Part shown: piece after piece, positions 1 through 5,603 of the stretch | Layout of the letters: each line of letters starts with the position of its first letter | How positions within the stretch are numbered: position 1 is the first letter of the stretch | Assembly (NCBI GenBank): GCA_029880665.1 | Contig: JAOUNZ010000023.1 | Span: 1 to 9,815, forward strand | DNA: 9,815 nucleotides | Reading direction: 5' to 3' | Source: Candidatus Nitrosopumilus sp. | Lineage (GTDB): Archaea > Thermoproteota > Nitrososphaeria > Nitrososphaerales > Nitrosopumilaceae | The notes under the pieces: generated by a model | Database searches by the model: none | What the model was told of the DNA's origin: nothing | The model's input: the letters and a program-made list of their open reading frames with translations, nothing else | Position numbers and translations under genes: made by a program

Positions 1-23
1 TCTCTTAAGAAAACAAGGATTAT

Positions 24-30
24 AAGAAAA
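24..30 (-). terminator. Possible T-rich transcription end after the HemA-like gene
   Basis: On the minus strand the bases right after the stop codon read TTTTCTT, with another T-rich stretch further on. Archaeal termination often uses oligo-T tracts without a hairpin. The window edge prevents judging what lies beyond. Confidence 0.25.
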
Positions 31-1107
31 CTAGGCATCTAGTCTTTTCATTCTAGCAGATAAAACCGGTAGTTCTTTTTCTATGATTTTCTCTACTGCA
101 GGAACAATACCAACTCTAGCCTTGACACTTTCGTCATAAATTTCTGCAATTTGATCTCTGAATAGTAATTTTATTCCTGGAAGTGCAGTAACTCCTTCAT
201 CCACGGTCCTAGGATCAGATAAATCCAAAATCAACGTACCTTTTTTCTTTTCTTCCATAACTAAACGAATTCTATCAAATGTGATCAAGAAATAGTCAGA
301 TGTTGTTGCAACAAAAACAATATCATATTTATCAAATCCTGTCAAAACATCATTAAAGTCAACAGGTGTTCCACCAAGGATTGTTGTAAAACCAGTAGCA
401 CGATCTAAGGTTCTACTTGTCACATCAAATGAAATTCCTTTTTTACCCAAAGTTTTTGCAAGCATAGCTGCAGATTCACCAGTACCAATTACTAACACTT
501 TCTTCTTAGGGTCAAGTCCTGCTTTTTCATCAACTAGTTTTACAGCTACATCACCTAGCGAAACGACATCTTTTGCTATTCCAGTAGTATCTCTCATTCG
601 TGCAGATAATCTAATTACACTGTCAAATAATTTATTGAGAACTTTGCCGGACACACCTGCACTCTTCGCATTTGTTAATGCTTGGACAATGTCGTCAAAA
701 ACGCTTTGCCATCCAACAACCAAGGAATCCAATCCAGAAGCTAATCGTAAAAGATGCAGATATACATCGTCACCTTTGTAAACTTCAAGTGTTTGATCAA
801 AATGATCAATGTCAATTTGTTCTAATGATGACAAAGATACCCAGGTATCTTTAATTTTGTTTAATACAAGTGTTTTACCTTCTGGTCTTCTTGCATCAGG
901 AGAATCCTCGGTTTCAATGTTGCTTACTGTGAAGATTTCAACTCTGGTTGCCGTTTGAATAATGATGCATTCCTCAACACCTGGAATTTTTTTAAATTCT
1001 TTACATGCTGCAGTGACATCTTTGAAAGCAAATTTTGATATTGTGTGTATTGGGACATTTTTGAAAGTCACTCTCGCGTTCATAACATCGAAGGATATTT
1101 GACTCAA
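31..1107 (-). CDS. Glutamyl-tRNA reductase-like protein (HemA paralogue, probably non-catalytic)
   Basis: The fold is that of glutamyl-tRNA reductase, the NADPH enzyme that makes glutamate-1-semialdehyde for tetrapyrroles. Numbered from the chosen TTG (358 aa), the N-terminal catalytic domain spans about 1-155 and the Rossmann domain about 200-315, with nucleotide loop GTGES at 208-212. Key family residues are missing. The catalytic TCNR motif reads TATR at 52-55, so the nucleophilic Cys is Ala53. The GExQ signature after LDSLVVG is GWQS (132-135). The protein stops after the linker helix (EKIIEKELP), lacking the roughly 80-100 aa dimerisation domain; usual length is about 400-430 aa. His118 and Arg55 are kept. 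The TTG at 1105-1107 has AGGTGA 5 nt upstream; a GTG at 1114-1116 or ATG at 1081-1083 are alternatives. It is the second gene of a unit, close behind the preceding stop. The family is clear, but a true reductase role is doubtful. Confidence 0.8.
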   Translation of the reverse strand: MSQISFDVMNARVTFKNVPIHTISKFAFKDVTAACKEFKKIPGVEECIIIQTATRVEIFTVSNIETEDSPDARRPEGKTLVLNKIKDTWVSLSSLEQIDIDHFDQTLEVYKGDDVYLHLLRLASGLDSLVVGWQSVFDDIVQALTNAKSAGVSGKVLNKLFDSVIRLSARMRDTTGIAKDVVSLGDVAVKLVDEKAGLDPKKKVLVIGTGESAAMLAKTLGKKGISFDVTSRTLDRATGFTTILGGTPVDFNDVLTGFDKYDIVFVATTSDYFLITFDRIRLVMEEKKKGTLILDLSDPRTVDEGVTALPGIKLLFRDQIAEIYDESVKARVGIVPAVEKIIEKELPVLSARMKRLDA

Positions 1108-1119
1108 ACCATTCACCTG

Positions 1120-1830
1120 TTATGCTTTAATCTTATTCCTTCCGCCCTTAGCTGTTCGGAAAACATTCATGCCAAGATAAAAATTTTCATGTAAGGATTC
1201 TAAGTAAATAATTTCATTTTCAACATCTCTGATTTCTTTTTCAGTTGCATCAGGACTATTTTTTAAGTTCTCAAGTTTTTGTTTAGTTTCTTCCAAAAAC
1301 GAGTCAACACCACGTTCATAATTTGAAACGCCAGCAAATTCTGGACTAAGAACATGTTCAGGGATATAAACAGGAGTTTGATCTTGTGGGGTTTCAGCAT
1401 GTCTTGTTAAAGATTCCTGTTGATCTTGTGTAAGTATTGGTCGTGGGAACCTATCTTTTTTATCTAGGAAGAATTCGGGTTCGCCCATTTCTCTTCTAAA
1501 AATTTCTTCCCCCTGTCTCTTGAATGTAAAATCAGGTTTCTTAGCAGCATCAGCTTTAACTTCAGCTGCAATTGCCTTGTATTCTTCCTCAGCAGCAGCT
1601 TCTGCTTCTGCCTTTGCAGATTCTGCTTTTGCAAGGGCTTCTTTCACTGCAAGTTCCGCTTCTTCAACGGCCTTAGCCGCGGCTTCTGCTTTTGCTACTG
1701 CTTTTGCTGCAGCTTCTGCTTCTTTAGCTACTGCCTCAAGTTTTGCAGTTTCATCCGAAGAGGGTTTTTCAGATGCCGAATCTTCAATAGGTTTTGCTTC
1801 TACTTCAGAGTCTTTTTTCTCTTCAGACAT
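1120..1830 (-). CDS. Conserved-looking protein of unknown function with Ala/Glu/Lys-rich helical N-terminus
   Basis: This 236 aa protein is not recognised. Residues 1-30 are acidic and Ser/Lys-rich. Residues 30-97 are almost only Ala, Glu, Lys and Val, with AEAAAKAV repeated at 38-45 and 48-55, a 10-residue step suggesting a long helix or coiled coil. From about residue 100 the composition becomes ordinary: a Pro- and aromatic-rich stretch (FPRPIL at 128-133, VYIPEHVLSPEF at 154-165), then a charged helical region at 171-215 and a basic C-terminus. No signal peptide, membrane segment or Cys is visible, so it is probably cytosolic. The ATG has no Shine-Dalgarno site and a TATA-like box about 28 nt upstream fits leaderless transcription. 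It is followed after about a dozen bases by the HemA-like gene, so the two are probably co-transcribed. The repetitive helix may mimic ribosomal or histone-like tails in weak searches; no function is claimed. Confidence 0.75.
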   Translation of the reverse strand: MSEEKKDSEVEAKPIEDSASEKPSSDETAKLEAVAKEAEAAAKAVAKAEAAAKAVEEAELAVKEALAKAESAKAEAEAAAEEEYKAIAAEVKADAAKKPDFTFKRQGEEIFRREMGEPEFFLDKKDRFPRPILTQDQQESLTRHAETPQDQTPVYIPEHVLSPEFAGVSNYERGVDSFLEETKQKLENLKNSPDATEKEIRDVENEIIYLESLHENFYLGMNVFRTAKGGRNKIKA

Positions 1831-1853
1831 CAGATTTTACTAAAATTGCCTGA

Positions 1854-1862
1854 ATTTTAATA
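1854..1862 (-). promoter_or_regulatory. TATA-like box for the 1120-1830 gene
   Basis: The minus strand reads TATTAAAAT, centred about 28 nt upstream of the ATG at 1828-1830. This places the transcription start at or next to the start codon, consistent with the absence of a ribosome site. The assignment is by position and AT composition only. Confidence 0.4.
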
Positions 1863-1951
1863 TTCTTGTGAGATGAATGCAATATGCTCATTTTTGAACG
1901 ATATTCATAGATGAAAATGTGATCGACTCAGAATAACTTCTAAATTAACAG

Positions 1952-1965
1952 ATTAAAAGAAAATA
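1952..1965 (-). terminator. T-rich tract after tRNA-Asp
   Basis: Downstream of the CCA end the minus strand reads ATTTTCTTTTAAT-like sequence, a typical archaeal oligo-T transcription end for a tRNA gene. There is no hairpin. Confidence 0.35.
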
Positions 1966-2043
1966 TGGCGCCCTCGGCGGGATTTGAACACGCGTCTCAG
2001 CCGTGACAGGGCCGAATTCTAGACCGGGCTATACTACAAGGGC
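1966..2043 (-). tRNA. tRNA-Asp (GTC), CCA encoded
   Basis: The minus strand folds into a full cloverleaf. Acceptor GCCCTTG pairs with CGAGGGC, the discriminator is G (normal for tRNA-Asp) and CCA follows in the DNA at 1966-1968. The anticodon stem CGGCC/GGCTG closes the loop CTGTCAC, giving anticodon GTC. The D-arm carries AGCCCGGTC and the T-loop is TTCAAAT. Two irregularities are visible: a T-T opposition in the D-stem (GTAT against ATTC) and a T-C opposition at 52-62 in the T-stem (GCGTG against CCCGC). No intron is present. It is divergent from the tRNA-Lys gene. Confidence 0.93.
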
Positions 2044-2068
2044 ACAAGTTGATGGAGTCAGATTGCCA

Positions 2069-2077
2069 GATTAAAAG
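2069..2077 (-). promoter_or_regulatory. Possible TATA-like element of tRNA-Asp
   Basis: The minus strand reads CTTTTAATC about 30 nt upstream of the tRNA 5' end. It is a weak match, chosen because it is the most AT-rich candidate at the right distance. It coincides with one copy of the 11-bp repeat that flanks this tRNA. Confidence 0.25.
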
Positions 2078-2110
2078 TTTCTGTCATAACAAAATTTTTT
2101 TGTAAAAGAC

Positions 2111-2120
2111 TAAATTATAC
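2111..2120 (+). promoter_or_regulatory. TATA-like box of tRNA-Lys
   Basis: TAAATTATAC is centred about 25 nt upstream of the first base of tRNA-Lys, the normal archaeal TATA distance if transcription starts at or near the mature 5' end. Confidence 0.4.
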
Positions 2121-2139
2121 GCGATAAGCATTTTTGTGA

Positions 2140-2213
2140 GGGTCTATGGCGCAGCCAGGTAGCGCACCGGACTTTTAATCCGGTTGTCAAGGGTCCGAAT
2201 CCCTTTAGACCCG
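2140..2213 (+). tRNA. tRNA-Lys (TTT)
   Basis: A complete cloverleaf is visible: acceptor GGGTCTA pairs with TAGACCC, the D-stem GCGC/GCGC encloses AGCCAGGTA, and the anticodon stem CCGGA/TCCGG closes the loop CTTTTAA with anticodon TTT. The discriminator is G and CCA is not encoded (CTA follows). The T-stem AAGGG/CCCTT is intact, but the T-loop reads TCCGAAT instead of the near-universal TTCGAAT, so position 55 is C where pseudouridine normally forms. No intron is present. The gene ends about 15 bases from the convergent argH stop codon. Confidence 0.95.
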
Positions 2214-2217
2214 CTAC

Positions 2218-2230
2218 TTTTCTTTATATT
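2218..2230 (+). terminator. T-rich tract after tRNA-Lys
   Basis: TTTTCTTTATATT follows the tRNA-Lys 3' end and reaches into the stop codon of the convergent argH gene. It fits an archaeal oligo-T terminator. The reverse strand here is A-rich, so argH has no comparable end of its own at this spot. Confidence 0.35.
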
Positions 2231-3689
2231 ATCTAATAATCTCATTTACTTGCTTTAGTAAATCTTCAATTGAGGAATTGATTTTATTTTCTCTTTTTGA
2301 TACATCTGTTCTATACTGATTGATTTTTTGGATCCTATCAGAAATCATTCTTTTTTGTTCCTCATATCCTGAAGAACCAAAGGATTTTCGGTCCTTAAGA
2401 GAGGAAACAACAGTTGTGGTAGAGATAATTTTTGAGACAATTTTTGGATCAACTTCAGTGTCAAACACAGACTTTGCAATTTCTATTTGAGTCAATTTTG
2501 ATATTGGTTTTTTTGAATTGTGGGCTAATTGAACTAACATTCCTGCAATTTTATGGGTTACACGAAATGGAATTCCTTCTAAAACTAATTTTTCAGCAAT
2601 GTCTAACGCAATCAGGTTACTTGATTCGGTGACTTTTTTCATTTGTTTTTCATTTACTTTTATCGTAAGGAATACAGATTTTAAAATTAATAATGCACTG
2701 ATAGAAATTTTTGACGTGGACCAAATAGAGGATTTAATTTGTTGCAAGTCACGACCGTATCCAGATGCTAGGCCTTTGATGGTAGTTAGAATTGCAGTAA
2801 GATTCCCTATAACTTCAGCAGTTTTCCCCCTGGTCAGTTCTAAAATGTCAGGATTCTTTTTTTGAGGCATTACACTTGAAGGAGATGTAAACTCATCAGA
2901 TAACTCAATAAAAGAAAATTCCGACGTGGACCAAATTATAAAATCTTCAGAGATCTTACTTAGATTAGTCATTAAAATTGAAATCATTGCAACGTATTCT
3001 GCCACAAAGTCTCGTGTGCTTGTTGCATCAATAGAATTTTCAACTAGACCATCAAAACCTAACATCTTTGCAGTTGTATGTCTATTGATTGGAATACTTG
3101 TTCCACCTACAGGTCCTGCACCAAGTGGACTCTGGTTTATTCGTTCAAAAGTTCCGAACAGTCTTTGAAAATCCCTAAACAGAGCATCTGCATGCGCTAA
3201 AAGATAGTGGGAGAAAAGACCAGCCTGAGCTTGTTGAAGATGGGTATAAAGAGGCATGATTGTTTTTTGATGGTTTTTAGCCACAGAAACTAGAGCTTCA
3301 ATAGTATCTAAAAGACAGTTACAGATAACGTTGACATCGTCTCTAATTTTCATGCGAATGTCCAGAGAAACCTGATCATTACGTGATCTTGCCGTATGCA
3401 TTCTTCCTCCACTTGCCATTCCAGTATTTGCGATAACCATGGATTCAATTAATTCATGAATGTCTTCTGCTCCAGATGCTAAATCAAATTTTTCATTTTT
3501 CAGAGTTTCTAATGATGACAAAATCTGTTTTGCATCATTTTTTGTTATGATGTTGTTTTGGAACAACATCAAAGTATGGGCTTGACTTCCAATAATATCA
3601 TAGAATGCAATATCATAATCATCATTGATAGATGAGACATAATCTAAAGTAATATCACTCAAATCAGTACCAAGACGTGAACGATACAT
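2229..3689 (-). CDS. argH: Argininosuccinate lyase
   Basis: This enzyme splits argininosuccinate into arginine and fumarate, the last step of arginine synthesis, as a cytosolic homotetramer of the fumarase/aspartase superfamily. Counting from the ATG (486 aa, normal for the family), conserved blocks are the N-terminal YRSRLGTD, TARSRNDQV at 99-107, the catalytic His in YTHLQQAQ at about 150, LGAGPVGGTSIPINR (189-203), and the superfamily signature SSVMPQKKNP at 271-280 with the mobile-loop catalytic Ser. The C-terminal part is helical and charged. The ATG at 3687-3689 is preferred over the adjacent GTG at 3690-3692, because a TATATATA box is centred 25 nt upstream and no usable ribosome site exists, which suggests a leaderless mRNA. 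No other arginine gene is nearby. It is divergent from the DUF59 gene and convergent with tRNA-Lys. Confidence 0.95.
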   Translation of the reverse strand: MYRSRLGTDLSDITLDYVSSINDDYDIAFYDIIGSQAHTLMLFQNNIITKNDAKQILSSLETLKNEKFDLASGAEDIHELIESMVIANTGMASGGRMHTARSRNDQVSLDIRMKIRDDVNVICNCLLDTIEALVSVAKNHQKTIMPLYTHLQQAQAGLFSHYLLAHADALFRDFQRLFGTFERINQSPLGAGPVGGTSIPINRHTTAKMLGFDGLVENSIDATSTRDFVAEYVAMISILMTNLSKISEDFIIWSTSEFSFIELSDEFTSPSSVMPQKKNPDILELTRGKTAEVIGNLTAILTTIKGLASGYGRDLQQIKSSIWSTSKISISALLILKSVFLTIKVNEKQMKKVTESSNLIALDIAEKLVLEGIPFRVTHKIAGMLVQLAHNSKKPISKLTQIEIAKSVFDTEVDPKIVSKIISTTTVVSSLKDRKSFGSSGYEEQKRMISDRIQKINQYRTDVSKRENKINSSIEDLLKQVNEIIR

Positions 3690-3710
3690 CACCTAAGGTT
3701 CTAAAATGGT

Positions 3711-3718
3711 TATATATA
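3711..3718. promoter_or_regulatory. Palindromic TATA box, apparently shared by argH and the DUF59 gene
   Basis: TATATATA is the only strong TATA element in the short space between the two divergent genes. Its centre lies about 25 nt from the argH ATG on the minus strand and about 25 nt from the ATG at 3739 on the plus strand. Both distances match archaeal leaderless promoters. Confidence 0.5.
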
Positions 3719-3738
3719 GCATCGACGCTTTTGCCGAC

Positions 3739-4062
3739 ATGAGTCAAGATATCAAACAGCTTCGGGTGAAATTATTTGATGAATTATCAAAGATTGTAGA
3801 TCCTGAAATCAATACATCAATTGTCGAACTAGAATTAATTGACGAAGTAAACATCAACAACAGTAATGTGAAAGTTGATTTGCATCTTACTAGTCCATTC
3901 TGTCCAGCAGTATTTGGTTTTAAGATTTGTCAAGACATTCATGACAACCTTTTGAAGGTAGATGGTGTAAACGATGTTAAGGTTAATGTTTCAAACCACT
4001 TTATGGCTGAACAAATCAACAATCAGGTAAACAACAGCCCAAATCCAAAAAAATTAGACTAA
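3739..4062 (+). CDS. MIP18/DUF59-family Fe-S cluster assembly protein (SufT/PaaD-like)
   Basis: Small DUF59 proteins of this type act in maturing or delivering iron-sulfur clusters; relatives include SufT, PaaD and eukaryotic MIP18/CIA2. The 107 aa protein is a single domain: a helix (LRVKLFDELSKIV), the DPEI motif at 21-24, strand-rich LELIDEV, then the conserved TSPFCP with Cys55, and the closing helix and strand VDGVNDVKVNVS. The tail after about 90 is polar and probably disordered. An in-frame ATG exists at 3706, but it lies upstream of the TATATATA box, so the ATG at 3739 is taken as the start of a leaderless mRNA. The last four bases overlap the stop of sdhB, which runs the other way. 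A role in loading clusters into SdhB is possible but rests only on adjacency. Confidence 0.88.
   Translation: MSQDIKQLRVKLFDELSKIVDPEINTSIVELELIDEVNINNSNVKVDLHLTSPFCPAVFGFKICQDIHDNLLKVDGVNDVKVNVSNHFMAEQINNQVNNSPNPKKLD
4047..4053 (-). terminator. Oligo-T tract just past sdhB, inside the convergent gene
   Basis: Reading the minus strand, seven T residues begin a few bases after the sdhB stop codon. On the plus strand the same bases are the AAA codons for the Lys-Lys near the end of the DUF59 protein. It is a plausible end for the sdh transcript given archaeal oligo-T termination. Confidence 0.35.
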
Positions 4063-4823
4063 CTTCTAAAACCAAGTAGATATCCACGAAGTAGTTGGAT
4101 TCCCATTGCAGGATCAACTCCTTTTGGACACACTTGACTACAAGAACCAGCAAAATGACATCTCCAAATTCCATGAGAGTCATCGATAATTTTTAGTCTA
4201 GAATCTTTTCCTTTATCTCTACTATCTGCAACATATCTATATGCTTGTGCTAACGCTTGAGGTCCAACAAAGGAAGAATCAGTTGCCATTGTAGGACACG
4301 CCGAATTACATAAACCACATTTGATACAATTAGCAAATTGGATGTATTGCTCCACTTCCTCAGGAGATTGTAAAAATTCTTTTTCATCAGACTCTAGCTC
4401 TGAATCATCTCGTATTAGATATGGTTTAATTTTTTGATGAGTATTAAATAATCTTTCAAATTTTACTGCCAAATCACGGATAATTGGAAAGTTATTCATA
4501 GGTTCAACTGTAACAACATTGGAATTCAGCTCGCTAATTTTTGTAAAGCATGCTAGTCTTGGTTTTCCATTAATCATCATACCGCATGAACCACATGTAG
4601 CTTGTCTACAAGAATAACGAACAGCTACAGAATGATCAAAACGCTTTTTTACGTCAAGGATTGCCTCCAAAACAGTAGTCCATCTTTCATAAGGAACAGT
4701 AAACTCCATAAATTGACTAGAATCATCATGTTCAGGATTAAATCTTGAAATTCTTAGAAGAATTGTATTTGAAGACATCGGGGTTGATGTTTGTTCATCT
4801 GAAATTCCGGATACCTGAGCCAT
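4059..4823 (-). CDS. sdhB: Succinate dehydrogenase iron-sulfur subunit
   Basis: This subunit carries electrons from FAD in SdhA to quinone at the membrane. All ligands of the three clusters are visible in the 254 aa protein: [2Fe-2S] Cys72, Cys77, Cys80 and Cys92 in the ferredoxin-like N-domain; then CIKCGLCNSACP at 166-177 and CHFAGSCSQVCPKGVDP at 222-238, which supply the [4Fe-4S] and [3Fe-4S] ligands as in other SdhB proteins. The start is the ATG at 4821-4823, two bases after the sdhD stop, with GGGGAT a short way upstream. The reading frame stays open into sdhD, but that extension is unlike the family and overlaps sdhD coding sequence. It is the last gene of the operon. About 15 polar residues precede the first strand. 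Confidence 0.95.
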   Translation of the reverse strand: MAQVSGISDEQTSTPMSSNTILLRISRFNPEHDDSSQFMEFTVPYERWTTVLEAILDVKKRFDHSVAVRYSCRQATCGSCGMMINGKPRLACFTKISELNSNVVTVEPMNNFPIIRDLAVKFERLFNTHQKIKPYLIRDDSELESDEKEFLQSPEEVEQYIQFANCIKCGLCNSACPTMATDSSFVGPQALAQAYRYVADSRDKGKDSRLKIIDDSHGIWRCHFAGSCSQVCPKGVDPAMGIQLLRGYLLGFRS

Positions 4824-4825
4824 CC

Positions 4826-5170
4826 CTAAACCATCCCCATATTGGTCATAATAATTGTTCTTGAACCATATGCTATTAATGCAATCATTGCAACAAGACA
4901 CCCGTAAGAAACAGCTTTTTCATAAGTTCTTCCTTGTTTTAGTTCCAATAAAATTACCCTTAGTCCATTAAATCCATGAACAGCTAGCAAAATGAGAATT
5001 AATTCCAACATTGCAGCATAGGGAATAAATCTATAGTTGGCAAGAACACTTTCATATTCTAATGATTCCGCGAATCCCTGCGTAAGACGCATTAAAATGT
5101 GAACTGCCACCAATGCTATTGCAGCAAGGGCAGTACCATAGTGGATCTTCATAATTGTACTTTCTCTCAT
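4826..5170 (-). CDS. sdhD: Succinate dehydrogenase membrane anchor subunit (SdhD)
   Basis: This 114 aa protein has three predicted membrane helices, at about 11-31, 49-73 and 84-106. It anchors SdhAB and helps form the quinone and haem sites. His24 lies in helix 1 and His65 opens the motif HGFNGLRV in helix 2, the same HxxNGxRV pattern as in the neighbouring SdhC. The start ATG at 5168-5170 has GGTGA with a 5-nt spacer, and lies one base after the sdhC stop. Upstream in-frame TTG and GTG codons would overlap the ribosome site and are less likely. Gene order and helix pattern identify it; sequence conservation in this family is low, so the C/D naming could be swapped. Confidence 0.85.
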   Translation of the reverse strand: MRESTIMKIHYGTALAAIALVAVHILMRLTQGFAESLEYESVLANYRFIPYAAMLELILILLAVHGFNGLRVILLELKQGRTYEKAVSYGCLVAMIALIAYGSRTIIMTNMGMV

Positions 5171-5171
5171 A

Positions 5172-5603
5172 TTATTCACCAAACATTACCGCTAGACCAT
5201 ACATCATTGCAATTGCCGCAAGAACAATTGCCGAATAAATTCCTATTTTATGTCTGTAATTTTGTGACGCTGGATCATATGGGTAATCAGGTCTCGAAGG
5301 TTTCCCAACACCAATCCCTCCATGTCCTAACATCACTCTAATACCATTAACAGTATGAAATACACACATCGCAATCACTATTGCCAAAATTGCGTGTCCC
5401 TCAGTAGTTTGAGTTAATTCAAGGAATTCATTCCATCCTACTTGTCCTCTTAGAATATTACTTGTTTCATAAATATGACCAATAAAATACGCTAACAATC
5501 CTAGTCCAGTTAACCGCATTAACCAATATGCAAAACGTTCGATGCCATATCGGCTAGGATTTATCATTCCTTTAATTCCTTCTTTGTGTTCATCCCGAGT
5601 CAT
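5172..5603 (-). CDS. sdhC: Succinate dehydrogenase cytochrome b-type membrane subunit (SdhC)
   Basis: The 143 aa protein has a soluble N-terminus (about 1-26) and three membrane helices at about 28-47, 70-92 and 120-141. Likely haem-b ligands are His43 in helix 1 (FIGHIYE) and His83 in helix 2, within FHTVNGIRVML, the HxxNGxR motif of Sdh/Frd cytochrome subunits. A Gly/Pro-rich loop follows (GKPSRPDYPYDP). With SdhD it forms the six-helix membrane part of complex II. The ATG immediately follows the sdhA stop (TAGATG), with AGAGGAAA as ribosome site upstream. Translation is therefore probably coupled to sdhA. A second Met at residue 13 is a weaker start. Confidence 0.88.
   Translation of the reverse strand: MTRDEHKEGIKGMINPSRYGIERFAYWLMRLTGLGLLAYFIGHIYETSNILRGQVGWNEFLELTQTTEGHAILAIVIAMCVFHTVNGIRVMLGHGGIGVGKPSRPDYPYDPASQNYRHKIGIYSAIVLAAIAMMYGLAVMFGE

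Larger units (their letters stand above)
1949..2077. repeat. 11-bp direct repeat flanking tRNA-Asp
   Basis: CAGATTAAAAG occurs at 1949-1959 and again at 2067-2077, one copy on each side of the tRNA-Asp gene. The copies are perfect but short and AT-rich, so chance is a serious explanation. No integrase or element-like gene lies between or near them. Confidence 0.3.

Noticed and set aside
672..854. Short plus-strand frame inside the HemA-like gene
   Set aside because: No ribosome site, promoter or recognisable domain; the opposite frame is a clear family member.
1680..1830. Possible tandem DNA repeat or CRISPR-like array in the Ala-rich region
   Set aside because: The periodicity comes from Ala/Glu/Lys codons; units are short, imperfect and have no spacers.
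1520..1843. Plus-strand open frame rich in Ala and Ser opposite the 1120-1830 gene
   Set aside because: It is the mirror of the repetitive Ala/Glu/Lys codons on the minus strand, with no family resemblance and no promoter.
1843..1965. Possible small gene or RNA between the 1120-1830 gene and tRNA-Asp
   Set aside because: No convincing frame, hairpin or conserved motif was seen; only the likely promoter, the 11-bp repeat and a T-rich tract are supportable.
3706..3738. An in-frame upstream ATG that would lengthen the DUF59 protein by 11 residues
   Set aside because: The added codons contain the TATATATA box itself and the extra residues do not look like the family N-terminus. The ATG at 3739 has correct TATA spacing.
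4824..4901. N-terminal extension of SdhB starting inside sdhD
   Set aside because: The extension overlaps real SdhD coding sequence in another frame and is unlike SdhB proteins. The ATG at 4823 directly after the sdhD stop is the natural start. The Cys residues in the extension should not be read as cluster ligands.
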